The notes under the pieces were generated by a model. The model saw only the letters and a list, made by a program, of their open reading frames with translations. It did not search any database and had not been told where the DNA came from. This document shows, one piece after another, positions 1 to 11,804 of a DNA stretch of 64,000 bases. This stretch comes from Gamarada debralockiae (taxonomy: Eukaryota; Ascomycota; Leotiomycetes; Helotiales; Hyphodiscaceae). Numbering within the stretch: position 1 is the first letter of the stretch; the number at the start of each line of letters is the position of its first letter. Position numbers and translations under genes: made by a program. Location: contig NXFV01001383.1 of the NCBI GenBank assembly GCA_002803225.1, forward strand, positions 24,186 through 88,185, read 5' to 3'.

Positions 1-3000
1 GCCTCATTACTTCTGCCTCTGTTTCCGCTTCTCGCTCGAACAGAGTCAACGCTGCCCTCTTCCGTTGAGAACTGGGCTTTTGCATACATGGTTCTGGGCT
101 GGATCATGAGGGGATTTTTGTTTCCTCTTTGGGATCGCTTCTTTCGTTCAAAGCATATCAGGTGATAATGGTGCATCATGGGTTAACTTGGGATCTTTGG
201 AAGAATATCACGACGATACGAATGGGTTGTATTTAATCGAGGCCCTGATTTAGATGCACATACCTTATCTGTCTACTTTGCAATGCGTATATTCGAACAC
301 CTCCTTTCTTTGTGTTTTCTATCACATTTGAAATACTCATATTAGTTGATCTCTAGAGCCAGGCGGCGAACATGTGCTGTGGATCGATGACCACATCAGG
401 GGTCGGCACCTGTTTATCTTGCCACGAGGTGAGCAAGCTTCTGAGAGGATTGGCACTAGTCTAGAGGATCGGTCTCTATCCCAGAACCTTAAACAACGTG
501 CTATAAAGCTTGTTTGGATGCCAAGCCGGAGATTGATCGCCTTGTCACTGTTGTTCGCGATACATTCTTAGGGTAGAAGAGCCTGAGTTCTGGGCCAGGA
601 GCGACGGTATAAGAAAGCAAGAAGGTTATATTTGCTATTTTTGTGAAAGTTTGGCACTTTGGCTTGACCTGACGCTTGGTCTGAAAGTTTAATATCCGAT
701 CTGTTTATTTTGTGGAAGGGTTGGAGAGGGGGAGAAGGGGTGATTGTGGGAGAGATGCGGCGAAGTTTGTTTTGTTTACGGGGTGGGAAGAAGGAAGAGT
801 GCCGAGAAAGGAGGCTGAGCAGTGTTTGATCAGGTGTTTGCATCCGGATGAAGAGAATTGGAGACTTGCATCTGACAATGATGCAACAAAGCTTGTTTGT
901 GGTAGATGCCTTGAAGTGACTGCTTCTCCAGCTTGGGCAATCAGGCTACTACACAGACGCTTTCTTTGATTTGCTCGCGAAAGCACTTCAGAAGCAATCA
1001 CCAGCTTCCTTCCCAGGCCAAGAGACACAAGAACGGAATGTTGAATTCCGCGATAGTTCCAAGGCAGAGACCAATTCTAACCTAACATGGCAGTATTGAG
1101 AAACGAGATACAGCCTCACTTAGAGCAATATCTCTCTATCCATCGCCTCGGCCACATGTGACTGCAGCGACGCATAAATCGCAAGGACGATCATAATCAA
1201 CACCTGGCTCGTCGTGTTTGATCCTCACTGAATCGGTGGTCGAGGTTACGAATGCCGAATTTCATCTGATGTCTGAGGGAGATCACTTACCGCAGATATG
1301 ATATGGATTTCCCCCTATGATTTGCGACAAGAGATTTGTTGCCGTATGATCTGCCATCTGATAACCAAGCCTTTGCTTCTAGATCTTTTGGGGGTCGGAA
1401 AGAAATGATCTGGTGTACATACCCTCAAGGCATATATTTCTGTTCATTTTTTTGGGGTTGGGGACAAGGCATGATGAGTGCTGGGGTTGTTTGTGTCGAA
1501 GTACCCGCTTCACATGAGCTGAACTCCTCTACAACCCCGAGTTCGCGACATGGAAATTAGAAGTCAGGTGAGGAATCAACGAGATCGAGTACTTTCCCTG
1601 AGACAATCGTTTTTCATTGTCTGACCAATCTGACACTCTCTCCACTCACCTTGCGTGTTCAACGCCCCCTAGCTATCACATATGATTGGCCAAGAAGTCC
1701 CCGTTTCAGGGTTGGTAGGAGCGCGTTTCACGGCGCCTCGTCGGGGGCCATGACTTACATCACCAACACACCAGAACAAGGAATGCGACTGGCTTAGCCG
1801 GCTCTGAACCTAATTCTGAGCTTCGCTTCATCTTTTCATGATGTCACGAATTGGGAAGGAAGAATTTGTTTGCGAGATGTGGCTGTGGTGTTTGGAGATG
1901 GCGAACAGACAAGATGTGCTCCCAGCACGGCCTGGCGGCGATCTTTGAAAACGGAATTTGTGTGAAAGCTTCCTTACTTGTGCCAAAGCATCATCTCAGA
2001 TATCCAATGAGTTCTGTTTACGAGAAAGCTTCGGAAGCAGGTCTGTGATTTAGTCGTCTTCAGCCCCGAGTCATTTCGGTGGACGTCCCAACCGGCGCTG
2101 GATCGCCGCTGCGGTCGACTGTGGATCGCGGGTGTGGCGCTCGCAGCTCGCAAGGTAGAGAAGCGATTGTTTCGAGCCTCCCGAAATGGTGGACTGAAAC
2201 GCCGGGATATTTTTCAGTGGGGGAAACACTTTCAGGCTGAGTTCTGTTTGGTTGGGAAGGGAAGGAGGAAGAGTTGCCGCGCTCGTTTCCTGAACGTGAG
2301 ATCTAGATTCGTGGAATGATATCGTGATTCAACATGGCGGGGTACAGTTTCTCTAACTGTCCCTGTGAAGGTGAGACTCCTTCCGAGGCCAAAGAGAGAG
2401 GTGATGGATCTCAACTTGATACTTTTATTACGTGTCTTAGCAATAATAATAATAATAATAGCATGTCTGGTGTAGAGGTGTTCTGAGTAAAAAGAAAGTC
2501 ACGAGATCTGGAGATGATTCCCTTTTCAGGGGCTCTTTACCCATTCAGGAGGGGCAAGTTGCGTAAACAATCTGCATCTTAGGGGCAGATTCAGGGTGTT
2601 CAGCGTATCGACTCCACTGAACCCACTATTTCATCTGGACCAAACGGTGTGTTACCACTAAAATCCACGTCAGCCTCAACGTCCACTCATTGCGCCTCGC
2701 CTCCAAAGTTCTCTCCTGCAAGCCTGTCGTTTGGTCCTTGCTCCTCCCGCTAACACTAATTTGACCCCTTTCTCAACCTCCTCGACCCATCACCTTTTTT
2801 CCGTCTTCACCTTCATCCTTCCAACACGAATCATATTCTCCGGACCAGGGTGCACAGACAACGCCATGTAGGCGTCCCAAACCCAAAGCACTGTCTTTCT
2901 TACCAAATATTCCCTTTCGAGCTATTCTGCATCAAGCTCGCTTCCCCACCATCATGCCGCACCTTGTGTCTGGCATCCGGTACCTTGCATGTTTTGCCCC

Positions 3001-3332
3001 TGCAAGACGCCAAGCCAAGACCTATAGAAGTAACGCAAGACTTCATGCGTAAACATTCTCCTCTTCTTGATCTGTTCTTCCAAGCCGCATGTTCTGTTGC
3101 TCTCTCCATTTTCCTTTAAACCTCTTTTTTTTATTTGGTTTTTTGTTGCTCATATTGCATTCTTTCGTCTAGTTGTTTGGGGCGGGTATCCATCTTCTAT
3201 TATCTTGTGCTGGGCATCCTTCTCTTGAATTCCCTTGATTCCCTTCAGTGATCGTCCTTTCAAGGCAGAGGGTCTCAGGGATTACCGTTCTTTAAACTTT
3301 AAACTGCCACCTGGTGTGGCCTTACCTTCGCG
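1..3332. other. Gene-poor spacer
   Basis: I find no open reading frame with recognisable protein character on either strand here. The frames present are short, overlap each other and lack plausible splice partners. The last few hundred bases, T/C-rich and ending just before the protease start codon, are probably the promoter and 5' leader of the aspartic protease gene. An (AAT)n microsatellite is listed separately. Part of the left side could be untranslated sequence of a gene outside the window. Confidence 0.5.
2442..2460. repeat. (AAT)n microsatellite
   Basis: About six AAT units in tandem, in non-coding sequence. Confidence 0.85.
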
Positions 3333-4761
3333 ATGCCTTCATTACTCCAAGCCGTCCTCCTCCTCGCCCTCATCTCCTTCGTCCTCGCCGCACCAGCACC
3401 AGCGCCAGTAGTCAAACGAAGCTTCAAAGTCGAACGAATCCCCAACCCGAAATTCAAGGGCCGATCCCCAGGTGCTGGAACGAGAGCTTTGGTCAAGGCA
3501 TACCGCAAATTCAGCTTTCCCCTTCCAGAAGGTCTTCTCGCTGCTATGAATGCGGCTAAGGGTGCAGATGAAGCAACAAATGGAAAGGCAAAGGCCAAGG
3601 CGAAGGGATCAAAGACTTCCTCGGTAGCTGGAGTAGCGCAGGCTACAGGAACTGGTGTAGCTAGCGCGGCTTCAACTGGAGGAGTATCGGCCGCCACCAA
3701 CGGAACCGGAATCGTGACAGCAACCCCCGAGCAAGGCGACACTGAATATCTCGCCCCAGTAAACATCGGTGGACAGACGATGAACATGGACTTCGACTCT
3801 GGATCTTCCGATTTGTGGGTATTCAACACCCAACTCGCAACAGCCTCCCAAACCGGCCACACGAACTTCAACCCCCAAAAGTCCACCACGTTCAAACTTA
3901 TGCAAGGAGCCGCCTTTTCTATCTCCTATGGCGATGGATCCGGAGCAGCAGGCAACGTCGGAACCGACACTGTGAACATCGGAGGCGCAACAGTTACCAG
4001 CCAAGCCGTCGAGCTCGCCACCGCTGTCTCAGCCTCTTTCGTGCAAGACACCCAATCCAACGGACTCGTCGGTCTCGCCTTCTCCAAGCTCAACACTGTC
4101 AAGCCAACCCAACAAAAGACTTTCTTCGACAACGCGATGGCCACCCTCCCCATGCCCGTCTTCACCGCCGATCTCCGCCACAACGCAGTTGGCTCTTACG
4201 AATTCGGAAACATCGACTCCACGAAATTCAACGGCTCCCTTTCTTGGGCGGCTGTCAACACCACCAACGGCTTCTGGCAATTCTCCTCTCAGAAATTTGC
4301 TGTTGGTACTGGTGCTACGATGACTGTTGCCGGTGGCCAGGCCATCGCTGACACCGGAACCACTCTCATGCTCGCCAACCCAGCGATTGTCAACGCATAC
4401 TATTCTCAGGTTCAGGGCGCAGTGAACAATGCTACGGTTGGAGGTGTTACGTTTCCTTGTAATTCGCAGTTGCCTGATCTTCAAGTGGATGTTGGAGGAA
4501 ACTACATGGCGACTATCAGGGGCGATGATATTAATTTCGCGAAGGTCGATGCTACTGGTACTTGTACGTCCCCCCTCTCTCCATTCACCCACTATCCCCG
4601 ATCCATCCAACTTTCCTACTAACAACCTAATAGCCTGCTTCGGTGGTCTCCAAGCTACGACCTCATCTCTGCAAATCTACGGCGACATCATGTTCAAGTC
4701 GCAGTTCGTTGCATTCAACGGAGGAAACAACTCAATTGGAATGGCTCCCCATCAATCTTAA
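3333..4761 (+). CDS. Secreted pepsin-like aspartic protease (family A1)
   Basis: Two exons, 3333-4563 and 4634-4761, separated by a GTACGT...TAG intron; 452 residues. Residues 1-20 form a signal peptide (charge-poor, Leu/Ile-rich, ending LAAPAPAP). A propeptide follows, rich in Lys/Ala (KAKAKAKG) and Ala/Gly/Thr. The mature part carries both catalytic motifs of the pepsin family: DSGSSDLW with Asp155 and ADTGTTLML with Asp340. The C-terminal exon (CFGGLQ...YGDIMFKSQFVAF) is typical of the second lobe, so ignoring the intron would lose about 43 residues of the fold. Expected role: extracellular acid endopeptidase (penicillopepsin/aspergillopepsin type) activated by removal of the propeptide. 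GC-rich codon use with no defects suggests a functional single-copy gene. Family assignment is firm; substrate is unknown. Confidence 0.93.
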
Positions 4762-6646
4762 TCGATTTTTGGGTTGAGAGTGTTTGGATAGGATAGTGTG
4801 GGGATGAATGAGGAGGTGGTTGTAAATGAATGGGAATTTTTCAGTTTCCAATGTATAAAGTTATCGGAATGAACGCCTTAGACAGGGCAGAAAAATAAAT
4901 CGAAAATGGCATTCATTGCAAATGGGGTCTCTTCGTGTATTCCTGGACGACCTGGAAGCTTCCAAGCTGGGTCGTAAGTTTGGGCATGAGTGAGACTCTG
5001 GCAGGAGAGAATGGTGTGGTGAGGCGTTTGCGAGGGTTTCAAGACCAGGAGACCAAAGATGTCGACCGCTCCGAGAACGCTCAGAGACTATACTCACTCA
5101 TCGAGGCCTCAGGCAATGTGGAAACAATCATTGGAGGACTTTGCACTGCTTTCACTAGAACTTCTTGTGTTTTCTATGATATATGAGAGAACTATTTTGA
5201 GGCCCCCGCGTGGGGATACCAACATCGCGCCAGCGGGTTCGATTTGCTTGCTGAGGATAGTTTCGCCCTCAGGCGGGCGGAGTGTTGACAATGAAATTTG
5301 ATATTCAAAACGACAACGAAAACTTAGCGGCGATGATATCTCGTTTTGCAATAGGTGCGATGTGAGGCGCACGTGCGAAAGTCGTTCTTACACAAACTCC
5401 TGGAAATCGAGGGCTCTCTTGATTCTTCTTTCCGCTCTATTTGATCCAGGTAAGAGTAGACAGGAGCCTTTACCACCTTCAGCTATCTCCAGATACCTGA
5501 CGTCTCGAGGAGAGAGTAAGGTTGCCTTAAATGTGCAAGCTTCTTATCATCTCGGCTGCGGCCAAAAACGCACTTATTTTTTACCCCCAACTTCAAACGT
5601 GTATACATCACCACACAGTCAAATAAAATAAAAGCTGTTTAGTACTATGATCATAAACCCAAAAAATATATATATATATTTATATATTATATATATATAT
5701 ATATTTGGCGCATCAAGTTTATTTGTAATATAATTGAGAATTGATCGCACTATAAACGCTGAAATCCGGCGACTAGGGAAGTGCGTTCCTGGCTGCAGCT
5801 GAGATGATAGTCGTATTCTTTCTTGCAAGCTCCTCTACTTTCCTGGCTGATACCCTTTTCTAAATTCACCCACACTTGAGCAAACAAGACCTCCTCAACA
5901 ATCCCCCATATCTCAGCCATTTCCTCACGCATCAATATCAATTTGCAGTTTGCAAAATTCAGCAATAATTAAGGGTTCAATTGAAATCAGAGCTGCGGGG
6001 GCTTGAAAGTTGCTCGCTATGGACTACTCCATGAAATTGTATCTGGAATTCCATGTTCAGGGCTCAGACTTAACCCAGCATTTGAATTCCTTTTTTCAAA
6101 TCTTACAATCGTGCATCCATTGGTTCTAAATCTCCTTCCTGAAAGAGCTGTAATTCGCGAGGAAGGCTGACGTAAGGTTCCTTCGTACTCGCATCTGGAT
6201 TCGATCGGGACCCCCACTCCAGGCGCGAGGCTGACTCTCAGCCTTGGGTTATAATTATTTCAGCTCAAGTCCTAGACCTCTTCTGGCGACCATCTCGTAT
6301 CTCGTATAACAGGGTATTTGGATGGAAGATCCACGTAAGAGGAATAGCCTGAATGAGAGATCGACAATCAGGATCTTGACTTGTCATTATCAAGAGGCGT
6401 AAAGTTTAGCACCATTGGCCGATCTTTCGTACCAAATTCTTACAAGCCCGCGCTACGGGCTTCAGTGAACCAAACACTTGAGCCGGAAGTGCCACTGTAC
6501 GTGATATAAGACTCTTGGGGCGGTGCCAAGTGTAACGTAAGTATTAGGCTCCAACGTCAGCATCGGTGCTTATCAGTTTGAGCCCTTCATCAATTGATAA
6601 ACATGACAGATCCTCTCTCCTCATTCCCCATCATCAAATTTACAAA
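4762..6646. other. Spacer between protease and monooxygenase genes
   Basis: No convincing gene on either strand. It contains the protease 3' flank, a (TA)n tract and AT-rich sequence. Small frames near 5362-5631 and 5750-5965 have no family resemblance. Confidence 0.5.
5666..5704. repeat. (TA)n low-complexity tract
   Basis: Imperfect run of TA dinucleotides interrupted by TTTATATATTA; non-coding. Confidence 0.8.
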
Positions 6647-8159
6647 ATGGGAAGTGCATCTATGCCGTTCAACATCATTATCGTGGGCGCTGGTATTGCC
6701 GGTCTCACGGCAGCCTTGGGTCTGCAGCAGAAAGGCCACAAAGTGACCGTCCTTGAGCGCCATGCAGACACACAAGCTCTCGGTGGTCCGATTAATATGT
6801 CTCCTTCCGGAACTCGCATCTTGACTCAATATGGTCTAAAAGAAAGGATATATGAACAACTCGGCCCAAAAGAAAAGCCAGTATATTTTCGGCGATTTGA
6901 GGATGGGAGGCAATTAGGTATTGTGCCACCGGGTGCTACCGAGGAGATGTACGGCAATGCGTGAGTTGAAATTCATCCTGAAAGAGTAGCGATTAGTTTG
7001 GCTGATAATCACAGAGTGTGGACTTGCAGCCGATTTGGGTTCCAGAAGGTGTTCAGGCAAGTTGCGGAGGAGCGCGGGGTCAAGGTTGAGTTTTCGGCGC
7101 CGATTCAGACTGTCGATGTCGAAAACACCACTGTTGTTCTTCGCGATGGACGGAAGTTGCAGGCGGATCTTATCATTGGTGCCGATGGTAAGTGCTTCAG
7201 CATTCAATTTGATGACTTCCTCGTAACGACGGGCAGGGGTTGGCTCTATTGTTCGACCCATCGTGGCAGGCGATCACCTGGAGCGCCGAAATCCAGTTGG
7301 AGCAATTAACATCGACGTCCCCCTCTCTCTGATGCAAGACGATCCCGACCTCGCTGTACTGGCCAGCGAGAACCAGAATTTCTGGATGGGCCCAGGAGGG
7401 GCATTTGCAGGCGGTGCGGTGAGAGACTTGGGTGTATACAATGGGGTTTTCACGACCGAGGAGAAGCTCGGAACGCAAGGAGAATGGTTTGTGAAAGGCG
7501 ATTTGGGTAGAATTGCCGAGAAGTATAAGGATTGGGATCCGAGACTGCTGAAGTTCCTGGCTCTGGCGAAACCGGAGGATTGCTATGTCTGGAATATCAC
7601 AGATTTGCCGCCGTTACCTACTTGGTCGAAGGGGAGAACAGTACTCATTGGAGATGCTGTGCATGCAACTTTACCTTTCATGGGACTCGTGAGTAGGCTC
7701 TTGTTATGGAATCGATTGGTGTTAATTTATGTTTATAGGGAGCGACGACCTGTGTGGAAGATGGAGTCAGTCTCGCTGAATGTCTTGATCGTGCAAAGAC
7801 CGTTGAGGGTATTCCTCGAGTACTAAAAGCGTTCGAAAATCTTCGTAGAGCCCGTGCCGAGAGTATGATCGAACTCAGCCGAGCGACAATGAACCAGTGG
7901 CACTTGCCTGACGGAGAGGAACAGCGTCAACGGGACCACTTTTGGGGCAGTTTGGGGTCGCTTATTGCTGCGGCTGATAAAGTGTGGGATAGAAAACCTG
8001 TTGATGAGCCTCCTACGGGCTTCAGGGATCCGTTGCTTCAGCCTTATTTCAGGGGCCATGATGCTGTTGATTTTGTGAGTTGATCCCAACTAATCTGAAA
8101 GGCTCCCTTTCTGATCTGAATTTTAGACGAACCGAAAGTTGGATGAAATGGGGATTTAA
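6647..8159 (+). CDS. FAD-dependent monooxygenase (salicylate hydroxylase-like)
   Basis: Exons 6647-6960, 7015-7187, 7237-7688, 7739-8074 and 8127-8159; about 435 residues. Residues 6-35 hold the Rossmann FAD-binding motif VGAGIAGLTAALGLQQKGHK followed by VTVLER. The class A flavoprotein hydroxylase motifs follow: IIGADGVGS (DG motif) and VLIGDAVHATLPFMG (GD motif, second FAD contact). It should insert one oxygen atom into an aromatic or similar substrate using NAD(P)H and FAD. The chosen ATG lies just before the first beta strand; an upstream ATG at 6566 would add 27 unstructured residues. The last 52-nt intron (GTGAGT...CTAAT...TTTTAG) matches the gene's other introns in size; if it is retained, the protein ends at 8083 instead. 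No polyketide or peptide synthase is nearby, so no metabolite cluster is implied. Confidence 0.87.
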
Positions 8160-8451
8160 AGCTTCCATGTTATTACCAGGCTCAGTACCCCAAGAACTAG
8201 AAATACCTAAAGAATGGTTTACGGAGGTAATCAGGGACTCTCCTCTAACCTTGTTGGAAAAGTACCTCTGGGGACGAACAGCCAATGTTTAATAGTGAAA
8301 GCCAAGTCCTCTCTATTTCAACGTTTCTCTTGTGAGAGCTCTGCTTGTTGGGGGTTATTTCACAGTTCTTAACAGCTCTCTTCTCGTTATCTATCAATTA
8401 TAAGCTCAATCAAGCGCTCTTCGGATTCTTGTATTCTCCTCAAGCCCTTCG

Positions 8452-9165
8452 GATGCCGCTGTTGCAAGCTGCGGCTTCAAGCCCTCAGCATCATTGTCTG
8501 GCCGTGAACAGGATGCGAATGCAACTGCTGAAAATCCCGCGCAATTCTCGCGATTTCTCAGACTGCCGAAGGAATTGCAGATTAGGATCTGAACGCACGG
8601 TTCAGAGGTTCCTCGAGCCACACTACGCATCGTTCGAGTAACTCACCATGAGACGACAAAATACATTCTCGCATCTCTTCCATAGAGCATTTGTTAAGGG
8701 GAGAGGTCAAAAACCTGTGCATCCAGTATTCACTATCAAGAATAAGAAAGCGAATAGCAGCCACTTCGGCATTAGAGTCGATGAATGGTAGAACTGACAA
8801 GTCCCGAGCATAACGTCCAGAGACGATTTGCAATAGAGTAAGTGGACATTGGGGTTGACGTAGATTGGATAAGTCGAGTCGGGAACGAAACACGGTTCAA
8901 TCTTCTAGCGGACTTGCGCGCCAAAACAATGGCTGGAGAGGAAAAAGAGGCTTTATGCCGCTTTGCACCTTGCTCCCAACGATCCGAAGTTGATATCGAT
9001 CGACAATATGCTGCCGAGGTCGCAAGTGATCAAGCGGCACCGAATTCAGCGGTTGGATTTTGTGTCTATTTGGAAAGATGTCGATTTCATACGTAACGCG
9101 GAACTTATGCACTGCTTGGGGTATGAAATTTTCCACCGCAGTCTGTTAACATTATGCTAGGCTCT
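8452..9165 (+). pseudogene. Relic of a 2EXR-domain (F-box-like) protein gene
   Basis: One frame from 8452 reads a plausible linker followed by FSRFLRLPKELQIRI, the N-terminal signature of fungal 2EXR proteins. The next codon is TGA where the family has Trp, i.e. TGG changed to TGA. Further on, other frames keep family-like pieces, for example LAPNDPKLISIDNML near 8965-9010 and RIQRLDFVSIWKDVDFI near 9028-9090. No single frame or canonical splicing connects them. I read it as a gene inactivated by nonsense changes and frameshifts. The 2EXR call rests on memory of the motif and is the weaker part; its being broken is clear. Confidence 0.55.
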
Positions 9166-9940
9166 GTTCTACCAGTAAACCAGCAGTTTTGAACCTGAAT
9201 GCCTAAAATGTTCAGCATAGAGCAACAGCCAATTAGGAGATGGCAGCTTTTCGGAACGCTTTGGGATTCAGCAATGTTGTCGTCGTATGCATTGGGACCG
9301 ATCCTTTATTGTTCCGTGGCTGGGTTGCCCAAGTAAGACGTACTGTCACTCGACACCACAACAATCTGGATGGATAAGTATCCTTGGTACGCCGCGTACC
9401 GTACGCCTGGCACAGTTCACACCCAGGCTGATGCATTAGCCACCTACACTCCCCCCTTTAAATAATAATGGAAGAACATATGCTCATAAAATAACCAATT
9501 TTACTTAATACTAACTTATCTGTGTTCGAAGTAGCTGAGTTATAGGTAGGTTAATTTCGATAATTTTTTCGGTTTTCGCGGTTTTGAGAATAGCCAAATG
9601 ACGTATTTGACCCTAATTATCGGTATGGCTGTATTCACTCCCTTACTAGTGCTGGAGCGTTGTTTGAGTCAGAGCGGGCTTCAAATAATCTGGAGAAAAA
9701 TATGGGTTCCGAACGCGAAAATTGGGACTTAGATGGCAATCACGATGCCAGGGTAACAAGCATCATGCCTGGATACTATGAATACAAGTCTGAGAGTTTG
9801 GTGGGAAAGACTTTACATACACGATGGACGTGAAGACTCGCATATCGACGGCTCTTGAATTGAAAGGCGGATTCGAGCTGATGTTGCAAATCACTCTTTG
9901 TGGTAAACAGACGGGTTGCGGTGACCCTGGGCAGTGGTGG

Positions 9941-10008
9941 TTTCCAGGCCGTAATGATTTCCAGGTCGTAATGATTTCCAGGCCGTAATGATTTCCAGGC
10001 CGTGATGA
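9941..10008. repeat. 17-bp minisatellite, four copies
   Basis: Four tandem 17-bp units (TTTCCAGGCCGTAATGA with single-base variants: one C-to-T in copy 2, one A-to-G in copy 4). It lies in non-coding sequence upstream of the membrane-protein gene. Confidence 0.9.
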
Positions 10009-10563
10009 TCCGACCCGTGGCTTGAAGGATTTCCGAGCGCGGGAAAGCCGATTCGTTTCCGAAGGGCAGAATAGAAGCTAGCGAGTCGTTAAGGTTCAAT
10101 AGAACCATCTCAAGCCCCAGAGAATCGCCAACGATTTTGCGAGAAGCTTATTTGCGCGACGATCGCTGCCAAATTTATTCTACATGATCAAACGGGACGG
10201 GCAGTTGGTTTGCAAGCCGTGATGCCTAGCACAAAAAATCAGTTTCTCCTCGAGTGGGGAAAGCACGGGGCCATCGCATATCCAAATTTTATTGTCTTGA
10301 ATCTCGAGTCATCCCCAGACGCATCGATCCAACCACTGCAGGTGAGGAAAAGCACATTTGGATAAAAATGGGAATGAAAGGCGAGGACCTATCATTTGCA
10401 CCCCCTATGAAATTGTTTCATGGTCTGATGGAAGCTGTTGAAAAAAAAACTCTCCTTTTTCTTGATTCTTGAAATATTTATATAAACAGGCCTTGCTGGC
10501 CTGGATTGTTTGTCTCCAGTCCTATCTCTACATTTATTTCACCTTTATTGTCTCTCCTCAAAC

Positions 10564-11804
10564 ATGGTGGATATTTCTTCTATCTTCTTCGGTCTCTTTA
10601 TCGGACTATTTGTGCCTACTTTGACAAAGGTAGTGCAACAGACTCGGACCATATGGAGACGGACACGAAGTCTGGCGAATGTCTACCTTTACATGATCTG
10701 GGTAGAAGCGATAGTGAATCTGATATTCTCTAATACGACATATCTATACCTATGTGGGGTTATCCCGTCGAGGTAAGTTTCACCCTCATTTTATAGATTT
10801 TTGGCGCTGATCAGATGCTTTAGTTTTGCGTATTTCTTTGGTACTGGTAGGTCATATATACACACGCTTTGAAAGCGACACAAACTCACAAACGCCAGTG
10901 CTATTATGGGCGATTCAGACCCAACTTCTTTCACAAATCATCGCCAACCGTATTTCCTTGATCATGGTTAACAAGCGGAAAGCCCGGCAGCTCAAATGGG
11001 CCCTCTTTATCCTCATTGGCATCGTCAACATCTCTGTCTTTTGCATTTGGATCATGGCTCACATGCCAGGAGCTAGCCCATTCATGGTTGCCTTCAACAA
11101 CATATGGGAACGGCTTGAGAAGAGCTTTTTTCTTGTCGTTGATGGTGGACTCAACTTGTACTTTTTGTATCTGGTGCGATTCCGGCTCATTGCAGATGGA
11201 TTGTCGAAATACTGGCGCCTTTTCCATTTCAATGCGGCAATTCTTCTCGTTTCCTCATCCATGGACATTTTACTCCTTGGGATGCTGAGCCTACCCAACC
11301 CATATGAGTAAGTTTCCGCCTGGCACTCCGCCAATACCCCTACCTAATATGTGGCCGGAGAACTGACTTAATGATTTCAGCTACGTCCAATTTGCTCCCG
11401 TCGTTTACATCGTCAAGCTGCATATCGAGCTCACTATGGCAGTCCTCATCTCAAAAGTCGTGCGCAGCAGTAGTGCTGAGCGAGTTGATGATAGGTATTC
11501 TAGCGGTCATCACACATCCAATCGCACGAATGTCAATAGGCACACCAACCCTTGGCCGGATATGCCGCAGCCCGATAGCGTCTTTCCTCACTCGGCGAGA
11601 ATGGATACGAATATTTCTGGAGGGAGGGCGGATGGCCTTCGAGATGAGGATAAAGGCGCAGGCATCGTGAAGACGGTGACGACGGTGGTGAAGTCGGATA
11701 GTGATGGGGAGAGTTGCGAGGGATATCAGGTGAGCACGAAGCGCCTCACGGGGGATTTCACGTCCCATAAATCCTCCAGGGGCGACGTCTCGTCCTCACT
11801 GTAA
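10564..11804 (+). CDS. Multi-pass integral membrane protein, unknown function
   Basis: Four exons, 10564-10772, 10824-10846, 10899-11307 and 11381-11804, give 354 residues in phase throughout. Exon 2 is only 23 nt. At least six hydrophobic segments are visible: SSIFFGLFIGLFVPTL, YLYMIWVEAIVNLIF, the segment around the microexon (FAYFFGTVLLWAI), WALFILIGIVNISVFCIWIM, LNLYFLYLV and FNAAILLVSSSMDILLLGML. The last part of the membrane region reads YVQFAPVVYIVKLHIELTMA. A polar tail of about 110 residues rich in Ser, Asp and Arg follows and is probably cytosolic. The layout resembles the many fungal proteins annotated only as integral membrane protein; I cannot assign a transporter or receptor role. 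No GPCR-specific motif such as CFEM is present. Confidence 0.8.

Noticed and set aside
6647..11804. Secondary-metabolite cluster around the monooxygenase
   Set aside because: No synthase, transporter of a known class or pathway regulator is adjacent; the flanks are a protease, a dead gene and an orphan membrane protein.
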